DNA of 64,000 bases from Rhodoluna sp. (GCF_024641065.1 NZ_JAHEDV010000001.1:1-64000); one strand, 5' to 3'. Shown: positions 1 to 9,171, counted from the first letter of the stretch. The notes: a model not told the origin generated them from the sequence alone. Numbers and translations: made by a program.

Positions 1-67
1 GCTAAGACCTCCAGCGCCGATGGTACTGCAAGGGTGACCTTGTGGGAGAGTAGGACACCGCCGGACT
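1..67 (+). rRNA. rrf: 5S rRNA, 3' end only
   Basis: The window opens inside a 5S rRNA gene. The GGGAGAGTAGG block at about 44-54 followed by the CCGCCGGACTT end is the standard actinobacterial 5S 3' terminus. The rest of the gene, and presumably 23S and 16S, lies upstream of the window. It is followed within about 12 bases by a strong terminator, as expected at the end of an rRNA operon. The exact last base of the mature RNA is uncertain by a few positions. Confidence 0.87.
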
Positions 68-75
68 TAATTTAT

Positions 76-110
76 GGCAATGGCCACCTTTCGAGGTGGC
101 CATTGTCGTT
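76..110 (+). terminator. rRNA operon terminator
   Basis: A perfect 11-base-pair stem (79-89 with 94-104, arm AATGGCCACCT) closes on a stable TTCG tetraloop and is followed by a short T-rich stretch. It sits directly after 5S rRNA and before the next gene, so it is the intrinsic terminator of the rRNA operon. Confidence 0.9.
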
Positions 111-143
111 TAACATGCATATATAAATACTGAGGAGTCATTC

Positions 144-1349
144 ATGAGCGATCGCGATTACGGTAAGCGTCCGGCAGACGGACGTTCGCGTCGTGATGAC
201 CAGCCACGTGAACGTAGTGCTGGCACGGGCACTGGACGTGGAGGATATGACAAGCGCCAGGATGCGCCATCGGGTCGCGCACAGCGCGGCGAGGGCAATG
301 CTCCACGCCCGGCTTGGCAGGACCGAGTCGCGCGTCCTTTCAATCCTGATAAACCCAAGAGCCCGGTAATCCCAGATGAAATCACTGAACAAGACTTAGA
401 GCTTGGTATTCGAGTTCAGCTAAAAACTCTTACTCCTGAGAACGCTGAGAAGGTTGCAAGACATTTGGCTATGGTTGGCTTGTTGATTGACCAGGATCCT
501 GACCTTGCACATCGTCATGCACTTGCGGCTGCGGAACGCGCTGGTCGAATTGCAATGGTGCGTGAGGTTGTTGGCGTTACTGCATACACAGTTGGCGACT
601 TCGCTCTAGCGCTACGAGAGTTGCTTACCCATCGCCGAATTTCAGGTTCAAATGATCAGCTGCCGCTAATTGTTGATTCAGAACGTGGGCTTGGTCGACC
701 TGAACGCGCATTGGAAGTTGGTCGTTCAGTTGACCGAAACACTCTATCTGCTGGTGTGCGCGTAAACCTTGCCATCGCAATGTCTGGTGCCCGCCTTGAC
801 AAGGGTGAAAATGATTTGGCGCTTGCCGAGTTGCAGATTCCTGAGTTAAACCCTGAGAGAGTCTTTAATTATTCGCCCGCATTATTCCGTGCCTATGCCG
901 ACACTCTAGATGTGCTTGGCCGTGACGCAGAGTCAAAGCGCTGGTTTGAACTTGCTGATCGTGCAGATTCGGCACTTCTTGGCAACCCTGGTCCTGAAGA
1001 TGAAGTTTTCCAGGTTCTTGAAGAAATTGAGATTCCAGTTCTAGCCGAACGCAAGGTTTGGGAACCTCGCGAGGGTGAAGAGGATCGTCCTAGACGTGAA
1101 GGCTTCGCCCCAAGACGCGAATCATCAGATTCTCGCCGCGACGGTGCGGCACCGAGACGAGACGGCTCTGCACCTCGCCGTGAAGGTTCAGCACCTAGAC
1201 GCGAGGGGTTTACTCCGCGTCATGATGATGAGCGTCAGGCTCGCAGTTTCAACTCCGATTCGGATCGACCGGCTAGAAGTTCAAGTCGTGACTCAGAGCG
1301 TCAGCCTCGCAATTTCGGTAAGCGCCCAGGTGGGTTCCGTGACCGCTAA
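144..1349 (+). CDS. TPR-like protein with Arg-rich disordered tails (Rv1691 type)
   Basis: A 401-residue protein. The start ATG has a GAGGAG ribosome binding site at 132-137. Residues 1-75 are disordered and rich in Arg, Gly and Asp. Residues about 80-290 form an alpha-helical core with TPR-like helix pairs (for example near RALEVGRSVDR and RAYADTLDVLGRDAESKRWF). From about 310 to the end there is a low-complexity tail built on a PRR-[DE]-G-[SA]-A repeat ending in KRPGGFRDR. Position and core resemble the conserved actinobacterial protein Rv1691, whose function is unknown. The basic tails and the place between an rRNA operon and an rRNA methyltransferase cluster suggest RNA or ribosome binding, but that is inference. 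It overlaps the next gene by 11 bases. Confidence 0.8.
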   Translation: MSDRDYGKRPADGRSRRDDQPRERSAGTGTGRGGYDKRQDAPSGRAQRGEGNAPRPAWQDRVARPFNPDKPKSPVIPDEITEQDLELGIRVQLKTLTPENAEKVARHLAMVGLLIDQDPDLAHRHALAAAERAGRIAMVREVVGVTAYTVGDFALALRELLTHRRISGSNDQLPLIVDSERGLGRPERALEVGRSVDRNTLSAGVRVNLAIAMSGARLDKGENDLALAELQIPELNPERVFNYSPALFRAYADTLDVLGRDAESKRWFELADRADSALLGNPGPEDEVFQVLEEIEIPVLAERKVWEPREGEEDRPRREGFAPRRESSDSRRDGAAPRRDGSAPRREGSAPRREGFTPRHDDERQARSFNSDSDRPARSSSRDSERQPRNFGKRPGGFRDR

Positions 1350-2322
1350 AGTTTGGGGCCAATACGACGTTCTTCTGTCTGATTTAGACGGAGTTGTATT
1401 TGAAGGCTCAAAGGCCATTGCTGGTGCGCCCGAAACTTTAAACACGCTAGCCAACCAGGGACTACCTATTGGTTATGTGACCAATAATTCCTCGCGTAAA
1501 CCTGAGGCCATCGCCGATCAATTAGCTGGTTTCGGTCTAACCTGTTTGCCTGAAAACATCATTGGTTCTGGCAAAACGGCCGTTGAAATGCTGTCACAAA
1601 TCATCCCTGCCGGAGCCAAAGTTTTGGTTGTTGGAGGCGACGGCTTGCGTGCTCGCGTTCTTGAGGGTGGATTCATCCTTGCCGAGAATTCTGATGACAG
1701 ACCTGCTGCGGTGGTTCAGGGTTTTGCGCCCGATGTCGCATGGAAGCATTTGGCTGAAGCAGCGTATTCGATTCAGGCTGGCGCGAAGTGGGTAGCCACA
1801 AATCAGGACTGGACTCTGCCACAAGAAAAAGGCTTAGCTCCGGGCAATGGAACATTGGTTTCGGCCGTGCACACTGCTGTTGGTCAGCTGCCGCTTGTTG
1901 CCGGAAAGCCTGAGCCAGCGATTTATCACACTGCAACCAATCACTTTGGCGCAAAGAAAGCTTTGTTCATCGGAGATCGCATTGATACCGACATCATTGG
2001 TGCCAATCGTGCTGGTATGGATTCGGTTCTGGTTTTGACTGGTGTAAGCACTAGAAAAGAAGTTCTGGGTATCAAACCCGAGGGCAGGCCGACCTACATT
2101 GTTGGCAACCTGTCGGAATTGCTCGCGCCATATGACCAGCCGAAAAAGACCAAACGCGGATTCTCATGTGCTGAAGCTGAAGTTGAATTGCTTGGTACCA
2201 AAGTGGTTGTTACGCATGGCGACCCTAAGTCTTTGAGCGCGCTGAGAGCTGCCTGCGCAGTTATTTATTCGAGTAATACACCGATTTATGGTTTGGATGT
2301 TGAACCAGCGCTTTACGAATAG
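1339..2322 (+). CDS. HAD-IIA family phosphatase (glycerol-3-phosphate phosphatase type)
   Basis: About 327 residues. The HAD motif I is DLDGVVFEGS near the N-terminus, motif II lies in GYVTNNSSRKPE, and the C-terminal motif is FIGDRIDTDIIGANRAGMDS with its acidic metal ligands. This is the NagD-like class IIA fold. The best start is GTG at 1339, preceded by an AGGTGGG ribosome binding site at 1328-1334 inside the end of the upstream gene; the frame stays open further upstream but that part is the shadow of the Arg-rich tail. The syntenic M. tuberculosis protein Rv1692 is a glycerol-3-phosphate phosphatase, so phospholipid headgroup recycling is the likely role. About 70 C-terminal residues form an extension beyond the HAD core. 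Confidence 0.85.
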   Translation: MTAKVWGQYDVLLSDLDGVVFEGSKAIAGAPETLNTLANQGLPIGYVTNNSSRKPEAIADQLAGFGLTCLPENIIGSGKTAVEMLSQIIPAGAKVLVVGGDGLRARVLEGGFILAENSDDRPAAVVQGFAPDVAWKHLAEAAYSIQAGAKWVATNQDWTLPQEKGLAPGNGTLVSAVHTAVGQLPLVAGKPEPAIYHTATNHFGAKKALFIGDRIDTDIIGANRAGMDSVLVLTGVSTRKEVLGIKPEGRPTYIVGNLSELLAPYDQPKKTKRGFSCAEAEVELLGTKVVVTHGDPKSLSALRAACAVIYSSNTPIYGLDVEPALYE

Positions 2323-2331
2323 GCTTAAGTC

Positions 2332-2478
2332 ATGTCAGATGAATTGGTTTCACAGGTAAAAACTGAAGTGCAGAGAATTTCTGAGCTTGAACTCGAAGAA
2401 CAGCCTTCGGCATTTGCCAGCGTTAGAGAGCAGCTTGAGGCGGTTCTAAACGCAACTCCGAATTCAGCACAAAACTAA
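2332..2478 (+). CDS. small conserved protein, 48 residues (Rv1693 position)
   Basis: A short gene running from ATG 2332 to TAA 2476-2478, encoding an acidic, helical 48-residue protein that begins MSDELVSQVKTEVQRISELE. It starts 9 bases after the phosphatase stop, and its stop overlaps the tlyA start in the sequence TAATG. M. tuberculosis has a small protein of similar size (Rv1693) in the same slot between the phosphatase gene and tlyA, which supports this being a real gene. It has no recognisable catalytic motif; the heptad-like spacing of Leu, Val and Ile suggests a single amphipathic helix. Function unknown. Confidence 0.7.
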   Translation: MSDELVSQVKTEVQRISELELEEQPSAFASVREQLEAVLNATPNSAQN

Positions 2479-3287
2479 TGCGCGTTGACTTGGCATTGGT
2501 CGAGCGAGGGCTTGCCCGCTCGAGAAATCACGCTGCTTCGCTGGTTGATGCTGATCGTGTTTTGGTAAACGGAAAAGTAGCCCGTAAGGCGTCACAGGGC
2601 ATCCTTGAAACCGACCGCATTAGTGTGCTCGACGCCGTTGATTACGTTAGCCGGGCCGGTTTTAAATTGGCCAAAGCCTTGGATGTCTTCACCGAGATTG
2701 AACTGGTTGGAAAAACCGCGCTTGATGTTGGCGCCTCAACCGGTGGCTTCACCGATGTCTTGCTGCGTCGGGGTGTTTCTCGAGTATTTGCAATTGACGT
2801 TGGGCATGACCAAATGGTGCCTGAATTGGTCGAGAATAGCCACGTAATTAGCATCGAGGGCTTCAACGCCCGTGAATTGTCGCTTCAAACGCTGTCAGAG
2901 CGCAGCAATGTGCCAGTTTCTGACATTTCGATAGACATAGTTGTTGGTGATTTATCTTTCATCTCGTTGACCCTGGTTTTGGAGCAAATTCGAGACACTG
3001 CGCCGAACGCTGAAATGGTATTGCTGATAAAGCCTCAATTCGAAGTCGGAAAACAGTCACTGAGTGCACACGGTTTAGTAACAGACCACCGTTTGCGTGC
3101 TGGAGCAATAAAACAGGTCATCGATGAGGCGCACAGACTGGGTCTTGGTATCCGTGGAATTGAAAAATCAGAACTGCCGGGCACTCACGGCAACATCGAA
3201 TACTTGCTGTGGATTAGTGCGAAAGAACCGGTTAATCGGTCAAAATGGACGGACAGGATTGAATCGCTCGCCAAGGAGACCAAATGA
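2478..3287 (+). CDS. tlyA: TlyA family rRNA 2'-O-methyltransferase
   Basis: 269 residues. An N-terminal S4 RNA-binding domain (about 1-60, RVDLALVERGLARSRNHAAS) is followed by an FtsJ-type methyltransferase domain with the SAM loop ALDVGASTGGFTDVLLRRG at about 82-100 and the acidic strand VVGDLSFISL. In mycobacteria TlyA methylates cytidines in both 16S and 23S rRNA and its loss gives capreomycin resistance; the same role is expected here. It is translationally coupled on both sides: 1-base overlap with the small gene before it and 4 bases with NAD kinase after it. Confidence 0.93.
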   Translation: MRVDLALVERGLARSRNHAASLVDADRVLVNGKVARKASQGILETDRISVLDAVDYVSRAGFKLAKALDVFTEIELVGKTALDVGASTGGFTDVLLRRGVSRVFAIDVGHDQMVPELVENSHVISIEGFNARELSLQTLSERSNVPVSDISIDIVVGDLSFISLTLVLEQIRDTAPNAEMVLLIKPQFEVGKQSLSAHGLVTDHRLRAGAIKQVIDEAHRLGLGIRGIEKSELPGTHGNIEYLLWISAKEPVNRSKWTDRIESLAKETK

Positions 3288-4225
3288 ACGAACCTAGGTT
3301 TGTTTTAGTTGTTTCTCACACCCGACGCGATGATGCAATTGCCGCTGCTCAGGTAACCGTTCAGCAGCTAGTTGCCGCTGGCATCACTCCTGTAATGACT
3401 TCAATTGAACTTCAGGAGTTTAAAAATCACGCACGTGACAGTGAATTGTCACCAGACATTGTGGCTAAAGTTGCCGAATTGGGTAATGGGTGCTTGGAGT
3501 CTCAACTAGAGCTAGTGATGGTTCTCGGTGGTGATGGCACTATTTTGAAAGCTGCAGAGATCGTTCGAAGCGAAGCGGTGCCAGTCATGGGCATCAACCT
3601 TGGTCACATTGGTTTTCTCGCCGAGAGTGAACGCGATGGCTTATCTGACACTGTTCAAAAAGTTGTTGACCGTGAATATGTGATTCAGGATCGATTGGCT
3701 CTTGATGTCTCGGTGATAGTCGGTGGCGCTGAGGTTTACAGAACTTGGGCACTAAACGAGGCAACCATCGAGAAAAGCGCTCGCGAGCGAATGCTGGAGG
3801 TTGTGGTCGAGGTAGAAGGAAACCCACTGTCAACTTTTGGTTGCGATGGAATTGTAGTTTCAACCCCTACCGGTTCAACTGCCTACGCGTTTTCTGCCGG
3901 GGGCCCGGTTGTCTGGCCATCTGTTGAAGCCCTTCTGCTTGTGCCTCTTAGCGCGCATGCTCTTTTTGCAAGGCCTCTGGTTATCAAGCCTGATGCAAAA
4001 CTGGCAGTTGAGGTTCTGTATCGAAGCGCCGGTCACGGCATTCTCTGGTGTGACGGAAGAAGATCTTGGGAGTTACCTCCTGGTGCTCGCGTCGAGGTCA
4101 TGAAGTCAGCAACTCCGGTAAGACTTGCGCGTGTTCATGAGAGTAGTTTCACAAACCGTTTGGTCAGTAAATTTTCACTCCCAGTTGCTGGTTGGCGAGG
4201 CCCTGATGAAAGGGCAACCTCTTGA
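3284..4225 (+). CDS. nadK: NAD kinase
   Basis: 313 residues; phosphorylates NAD to NADP. The family GGDGT motif is present in VLGGDGTILKAAEIVR (about residues 83-98), followed by the NADP-binding segment GINLGHIGFLAE and the conserved TPTGSTAYAFSAGGPVVWP loop. The ATG start overlaps the tlyA stop by 4 bases. The gene order tlyA-nadK-recN is conserved across Actinobacteria. Confidence 0.95.
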   Translation: MNEPRFVLVVSHTRRDDAIAAAQVTVQQLVAAGITPVMTSIELQEFKNHARDSELSPDIVAKVAELGNGCLESQLELVMVLGGDGTILKAAEIVRSEAVPVMGINLGHIGFLAESERDGLSDTVQKVVDREYVIQDRLALDVSVIVGGAEVYRTWALNEATIEKSARERMLEVVVEVEGNPLSTFGCDGIVVSTPTGSTAYAFSAGGPVVWPSVEALLLVPLSAHALFARPLVIKPDAKLAVEVLYRSAGHGILWCDGRRSWELPPGARVEVMKSATPVRLARVHESSFTNRLVSKFSLPVAGWRGPDERATS

Positions 4226-5919
4226 TCGAAGAGATTAACATCCGTGACCTCGGAGTTATCGAAGAAGCGCGGCTAACTTTCAAATCGGGTCTGAATGTCT
4301 TGACAGGTGAAACCGGTGCCGGCAAAACCATGGTCTTAACGGCCTTGGGTTTGTTACTTGGTGAGAGATCAGATAGCAGTTCTGTTCGCCGTGGCCAAGA
4401 ATCGGCTTCGGTGGAGGGTCGATGGTTTCTGAACAACTCAGATGACATTTCAGCTCGACTTGATGAGGCTGGAGTTTCACTGGACGAAGGTGAATTAATT
4501 CTCAATCGATCAGTTTCTTCTGAGGGACGAAGTCGTGCATCGGCTGCAGGTAGAGCAGTTCCAGTAAATCTACTAAGCGAAATTGGGCAGCGCCTGGTCG
4601 TGGTGCATGGTCAATCTGATCAAATTCGACTGAAGTCTGCAGTTGCCCAGCGTGAGGCATTAGACCAGTTCGCAGGGCCGGATTGTGACAAAGCTTTGTC
4701 TGCTTACCAGTCGACGTTTAGAAGCTGGCGAGCTTGCTCAGAAGAGCTAGCCGAGCTCAAAACCTCACTGGCTGCCAGGTTAAGTGAAGCTGAGGAATTA
4801 CGAGCTACCGTTGCAGAACTTGAGGCGGCAAACCTTCAGCCGGGTGAAGATGCTCTGCTTGCTGAGCAAGCAGCAAGACTCGGGTTTACCGAGGAGCTTC
4901 GCGTAGCTGCCACCAGCGCGCATGAATACTTATCCACTGAAAATTTTGATGACTCTACAGATGCTGTCTCGTTGTTGGGTAGTGCCCGAAAGTCACTCGA
5001 ATCGGTAGCAAATCACGACCCTTCTCTGGCATCACTGGCTGAGCGATTGCGAGAAATTGGTTTTCAGGTCAATGATTTGGCTGCTGAAATTTCTTCATAC
5101 CTAACCGACCTTGAGTCGGAGGGGGCTTTGAATCTCGAGGCCATTCAGGAGCGTCGAGCGCTGATAAATGGCTTGAAGCGCAAACATGACGTTGATTTCG
5201 ATGAACTGTTAACTTTGGTGGAATCCTCTTCAGATCGCTTGCTGTCGCTAGATTCTTCGGGTGATCGCATCAGCCTTCTAGAATCGCAGGAATCAGAACT
5301 CCGCGCCCAGCTCGAGAAAGATGCTCAAAACCTCCATAAAATTCGTGAAACCGCAGGCCAAAGTTTGGCTAGCCAGGTAACCAAAGAACTGGCTACATTG
5401 GCAATGGGCGGCGCTACTTTGGTGGTTCAAGTTGTTTCGACCGAATCCTTCACGATTTTTGGTTCTGATTCGATTGAGATTTTGTTGTCTTCTTACCCAG
5501 GCGCTGAACCGAGACCACTCGGTAAAGGTGCCAGCGGCGGTGAACTTTCAAGAATCATGCTTGCCATCGAAGTAGTTCTTGCACAAAGCGAGCAAGCACC
5601 GACTTTCATTTTTGACGAAGTTGATGCCGGAGTCGGCGGTGCTGCTGCAATCGAGGTCGGCAGGCGACTGGCGAAGTTGGCACAACAGGCCCAGGTGATT
5701 GTGGTTACCCACCTCGCGCAAGTTGCTGCCTTTGCGACCCACCACCTCCAGGTGATGAAAAACACCTCTGATTCATTCACAGCCAGCGATGTTCGATCGC
5801 TCTCGAATGATGCTCGAGTAGGGGAGTTGGCTCGAATGCTCTCGGGTCTGGCCGATTCCGATTCAGCACGTGTGCACGCAAGCGAACTTCTAGAGCTTGC
5901 TCGCGCAGAATTTACTTAA
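4222..5919 (+). CDS. recN: DNA repair ATPase RecN
   Basis: 565 residues. SMC-like repair ATPase acting at double-strand breaks. Walker A is GETGAGKT at residues 29-36, a coiled-coil middle section runs from about 150 to 380, the ABC signature is GKGASGGELSR and Walker B is FIFDEVDAGVGG. The start is TTG at 4222, sharing TTGA with the nadK stop, with AAAGGG upstream at 4210-4214. I see no LexA box at this internal start. In M. tuberculosis Rv1697 and Rv1698 lie between recN and pyrG; here both are absent and pyrG follows directly. Confidence 0.95.
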   Translation: MIEEINIRDLGVIEEARLTFKSGLNVLTGETGAGKTMVLTALGLLLGERSDSSSVRRGQESASVEGRWFLNNSDDISARLDEAGVSLDEGELILNRSVSSEGRSRASAAGRAVPVNLLSEIGQRLVVVHGQSDQIRLKSAVAQREALDQFAGPDCDKALSAYQSTFRSWRACSEELAELKTSLAARLSEAEELRATVAELEAANLQPGEDALLAEQAARLGFTEELRVAATSAHEYLSTENFDDSTDAVSLLGSARKSLESVANHDPSLASLAERLREIGFQVNDLAAEISSYLTDLESEGALNLEAIQERRALINGLKRKHDVDFDELLTLVESSSDRLLSLDSSGDRISLLESQESELRAQLEKDAQNLHKIRETAGQSLASQVTKELATLAMGGATLVVQVVSTESFTIFGSDSIEILLSSYPGAEPRPLGKGASGGELSRIMLAIEVVLAQSEQAPTFIFDEVDAGVGGAAAIEVGRRLAKLAQQAQVIVVTHLAQVAAFATHHLQVMKNTSDSFTASDVRSLSNDARVGELARMLSGLADSDSARVHASELLELARAEFT

Positions 5920-5966
5920 ACACGCGATCCTTTTACGCGTTTCGGTCAATCCGGCAGTGCTCTTTT

Positions 5967-5982
5967 GATAAACTGATATTCC
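5967..5982 (+). promoter_or_regulatory. pyrG promoter -10 box, probable leaderless start
   Basis: TAAACT at 5969-5974 fits the actinobacterial -10 consensus TANNNT. Only 8 bases (GATATTCC) separate it from the pyrG ATG at 5983, and there is no Shine-Dalgarno sequence. Transcription would begin at or next to the A of ATG, giving a leaderless mRNA. No clear -35 box. Confidence 0.6.
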
Positions 5983-7665
5983 ATGGCAGAGACTATGGAT
6001 TCCGGTATTACACGTCACATTTTCGTCACCGGAGGTGTTGCATCATCACTCGGTAAGGGCTTGACCGCCTCGAGTTTAGGCAACCTTTTACGAGCACGCG
6101 GCTTGAAAGTCGTTATGCAGAAACTAGATCCGTACCTAAACGTTGATCCAGGCACTATGAACCCTTTTCAGCACGGTGAAGTCTTTGTCACTGATGATGG
6201 TGCTGAAACCGACCTTGACATCGGCCACTACGAGCGCTTTCTAGACATTAACCTTGGGCAGTCAGCCAACGTGACCACTGGTCAAATTTACTCAACGGTC
6301 ATCGCTCGCGAGCGTCGTGGTGAATACCTTGGTGACACTGTTCAGGTAATTCCTCACATCACTAACGAAATCAAGCGTCGCATGCGCCTGCAGTCCCACG
6401 ATGTGCCGGCTCCAGATGTAATCATCACCGAAATCGGTGGAACAGTTGGCGACATCGAGTCTCAGCCTTTCATCGAAGCTGCTCGTCAGATTCGCCATGA
6501 AGTCGGCCGCGACAACGTGTTCTACATCCATGTTTCACTGGTGCCGTATCTGGCTGCCTCTGGTGAGCTAAAAACCAAGCCAACTCAGCACTCAGTTGCG
6601 ACTTTGCGATCAATTGGTATTCAGCCTGACGCGGTGGTTTGTCGTTCAGACCGCGCCCTGCCTGATTCAATCAAGAACAAGATCGCCCTGATGTGTGACA
6701 TCGATGTCAAGGCTGTAATCACAGCCGCAGATGCGTCAAGCATCTATGACGTTCCGACTGTTTTGAATGAAGAAGGTCTCGATACCTACGTGATTGAGCG
6801 CCTTGGGCTTGGCAACAAAGCTGGCGAAGTTGACTGGAGCCGTTGGCAGGGTGTGCTGGATGCTGTTCACCACCCTAAGCACCAGGTAACCATTGGTTTG
6901 GTGGGTAAGTACATTGACCTGCCTGACGCCTACCTATCGGTGACCGAGGCTATCCGTGCCGGTGGTTTTGCAAACATGGCCAAGGTGAACATCAAGTGGA
7001 TCGCCTCAGACAGCTGTGAAACCGAAGAAGGCGCTCGTGAAGCCCTTGCTGACGTTGACGGAATTTGTATCCCAGGTGGTTTCGGTGTTCGTGGAATCGA
7101 AGGCAAGCTTGGCGCACTCAAGTTCGCCCGCGAAAACAAGATTCCTACGCTTGGTCTCTGCTTGGGACTTCAGTGCATGGTCATTGAATACGCCCGCAAC
7201 ATTGTTGGTCTAGAAGGTGCATCGTCGACTGAGTTTGACGCTGACGCAAAGTACCCGGTAATTGCAACCATGGCAGAGCAGGTAGACATTCTTGCTGGTG
7301 GAGACATGGGTGGCACAATGCGCCTCGGTCTCTACACTGCAAAATTACAGCCTGGTTCAATCGTGGCTGGAGTTTACGGTTCTGAAAGTGTCGAGGAGCG
7401 TCACCGTCACCGCTACGAGGTGAACAACAACTATCGCTCACAGATCGCCGAAGCTGGCTTGGTGTTCTCTGGAACTTCACCAGACGATCACCTAGTTGAG
7501 TTTGTCGAGCTCCCTCGAGAGGTTCACCCATATTACGTAGCGACACAGGCGCACCCTGAGTTCCGTTCTCGACCTACCAAGGCTCACCCGCTTTTTAGCG
7601 GCCTTGTCGTAGCAGCGATTGACCGTCAAGCATCAAATAAGTTGTTTGAGGTAAAGGATGCCTAA
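5983..7665 (+). CDS. pyrG: CTP synthase
   Basis: 560 residues. Converts UTP and glutamine to CTP. The amidoligase domain (about 1-280) opens with the P-loop [17 protein letters not shown] and contains the [16 protein letters not shown] segment. The class I glutamine amidotransferase domain (about 300-550) has the nucleophile Cys393 in LGLCLGLQ and the catalytic His-Glu pair in [10 protein letters not shown]. An in-frame ATG 12 bases downstream (5995) is an alternative start, but 5983 fits the promoter spacing better. The Nudix gene overlaps its 3' end by 8 bases. Confidence 0.97.
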   Translation: MAETMDSGITRHIFVTGGVASSLGKGLTASSLGNLLRARGLKVVMQKLDPYLNVDPGTMNPFQHGEVFVTDDGAETDLDIGHYERFLDINLGQSANVTTGQIYSTVIARERRGEYLGDTVQVIPHITNEIKRRMRLQSHDVPAPDVIITEIGGTVGDIESQPFIEAARQIRHEVGRDNVFYIHVSLVPYLAASGELKTKPTQHSVATLRSIGIQPDAVVCRSDRALPDSIKNKIALMCDIDVKAVITAADASSIYDVPTVLNEEGLDTYVIERLGLGNKAGEVDWSRWQGVLDAVHHPKHQVTIGLVGKYIDLPDAYLSVTEAIRAGGFANMAKVNIKWIASDSCETEEGAREALADVDGICIPGGFGVRGIEGKLGALKFARENKIPTLGLCLGLQCMVIEYARNIVGLEGASSTEFDADAKYPVIATMAEQVDILAGGDMGGTMRLGLYTAKLQPGSIVAGVYGSESVEERHRHRYEVNNNYRSQIAEAGLVFSGTSPDDHLVEFVELPREVHPYYVATQAHPEFRSRPTKAHPLFSGLVVAAIDRQASNKLFEVKDA

Positions 7666-8221
7666 AGATCAACCTGTCACGCTCGAAGTATCAGGGCGTG
7701 AGGTTGTCTTTTCGGGCCGCATCTGGGATGTGGTGCGAGAAACTTTTGATTACCAAGGTGAGCAGCTCAAACGTGAATTTGTGAAGCACACCGGAGCTGT
7801 CGCTGTGCTCGCTATTAATGAAGCGAACGAAGTGCTGCTGATTAAGCAATACCGTCACCCGGTTCGGGAATATCTTTGGGAGATTCCTGCCGGTTTGCTA
7901 GATCAACCGGGCGAGTCAAAGCTAGAAGCTGCCAAGCGCGAGTTGCTTGAAGAAACCGGCTACATTGCAAATTCCTGGGATGAACTAATCTCGTTCCACA
8001 CAACTCCTGGCGGTAATGATGAAACCATAAAGATTTTCATCGCGAAAGAGCTACGGCATCAGGGCTATGACCAGCCACTTGAGGGTGAAGAGGTTGACCT
8101 CGAAATCACCTGGGTGTCATTCAACGAGGCCCTGACCAGCGTTTTGGCTGGAGACATGAAGAATCCGAGTGCCGTTGTTGGCATCATGGCCGCAGCATTG
8201 AAACTGGGTATAACTGCCTAA
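7658..8221 (+). CDS. Nudix hydrolase, ADP-ribose pyrophosphatase type
   Basis: 187 residues. The Nudix box lies in [19 protein letters not shown] followed by EETGY, with one extra residue in the first spacer compared with the textbook GX5EX7REUXEEXGU pattern; I recall the same spacing in the M. tuberculosis ADP-ribose pyrophosphatase Rv1700, which occupies the same place after pyrG. The likely reaction is hydrolysis of ADP-ribose to AMP and ribose 5-phosphate. The ATG overlaps the pyrG end by 8 bases (TTTGAGGTAAAGG upstream provides a binding site), and its TAA shares a base with the xerD ATG. Confidence 0.88.
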   Translation: MPKDQPVTLEVSGREVVFSGRIWDVVRETFDYQGEQLKREFVKHTGAVAVLAINEANEVLLIKQYRHPVREYLWEIPAGLLDQPGESKLEAAKRELLEETGYIANSWDELISFHTTPGGNDETIKIFIAKELRHQGYDQPLEGEEVDLEITWVSFNEALTSVLAGDMKNPSAVVGIMAAALKLGITA

Positions 8222-9171
8222 TGTCAAAACTTGACGATGCAATTGGGGTTTACCTCAGACACTTGGCCATCGAAAAAGGTTCTGCGAAAAATACCCTGAA
8301 GGCTTATAAAGCGGACCTGCAAAGATATTCAGATTTTCTAGTCACGAAGTCGATTTCGGCACCTGAACAAATCACTGAATCTCACATCCAAGCGTTTGTA
8401 ATTTTTCTTGGAGCAACCGACGGATTGATTTCAACTTCAATTGCCCGGGTGCTAGCTGCCGTTCGAGGGTTGCATAGATTTTGGCTTTTTGAAGGCATCA
8501 CCAGTCAAGATGCAGCAGCGCCAATCAAACCGCCCAAGTCGCCAAGAAATATTCCAACAGCAATTTCAATCGAGGCTGTCGAGAGATTGCTGTCTGCAGC
8601 AGGCCCAGATGCTCTGACAAGTTCCTACACAGCAGAAATTGGTCTGGCTCAGGTAGACCCCTCACGAGTTCGAAACCGGGCTTTGCTCGAATTGCTCTAT
8701 GCAACCGGAGCCAGAGTAAGCGAAGTTGTGAACCTAGATCTTGACGACTTGCTTGACCCAACATTGATTCGGCTATTTGGTAAAGGTTCAAAGGAACGAG
8801 TGGTTCCGGTAGGTAAATACGCCCAGGCGGCACTTGATGCCTACCTGGTACGAGCACGACCGTTTCTCGTCAGTAAAAACACCGGCACTCCGGCACTGTT
8901 TCTCAATCAGCGTGGTTCAAGACTGAGTCGCCAAAGTGTGTGGCAAATCATTTCAGATGCCGCCGCAGATGCTGACCTTGACTCCGAAATCTCTCCGCAC
9001 ACACTTAGACACTCATTCGCCACTCACTTACTTGAAGGCGGCGCGGATGTTCGTGTCGTGCAAGAACTACTTGGTCACGCATCGGTCGCAACCACCCAGA
9101 TTTACACACTTGTGACAGTTGATCGACTTCGAGAAATTTATGCAACTGCTCATCCAAGGGCAAGGCGCTAG
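8221..9171 (+). CDS. xerD: tyrosine recombinase XerD
   Basis: 316 residues. The N-terminal SAM-like core-binding domain (about 1-95) precedes the tyrosine recombinase catalytic domain. The catalytic residues are visible as Arg165 (GARVSE), His260 and Arg263 (HTLRH), His286 (LLGH) and Tyr295 (QIYT), with a beta-hairpin Lys in GKGSKERVVPVG. It resolves chromosome dimers at dif, normally with XerC, which is not in this window. The ATG overlaps the Nudix stop by one base. A segregation operon follows. Confidence 0.94.
   Translation: MSKLDDAIGVYLRHLAIEKGSAKNTLKAYKADLQRYSDFLVTKSISAPEQITESHIQAFVIFLGATDGLISTSIARVLAAVRGLHRFWLFEGITSQDAAAPIKPPKSPRNIPTAISIEAVERLLSAAGPDALTSSYTAEIGLAQVDPSRVRNRALLELLYATGARVSEVVNLDLDDLLDPTLIRLFGKGSKERVVPVGKYAQAALDAYLVRARPFLVSKNTGTPALFLNQRGSRLSRQSVWQIISDAAADADLDSEISPHTLRHSFATHLLEGGADVRVVQELLGHASVATTQIYTLVTVDRLREIYATAHPRARR

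Noticed and set aside
144-1349. Long minus-strand open frames opposite many genes (for example opposite 144-400, 13000-13260 and 48046-48441)
   Set aside because: They lie fully inside well-supported genes, have no ribosome binding sites, and have compositions typical of reverse-strand shadows (Ser/Arg/Pro-rich).
4930-4938. DnaA-like TTATCCACT
   Set aside because: It lies alone inside the recN coding sequence with one mismatch; such matches are expected by chance.
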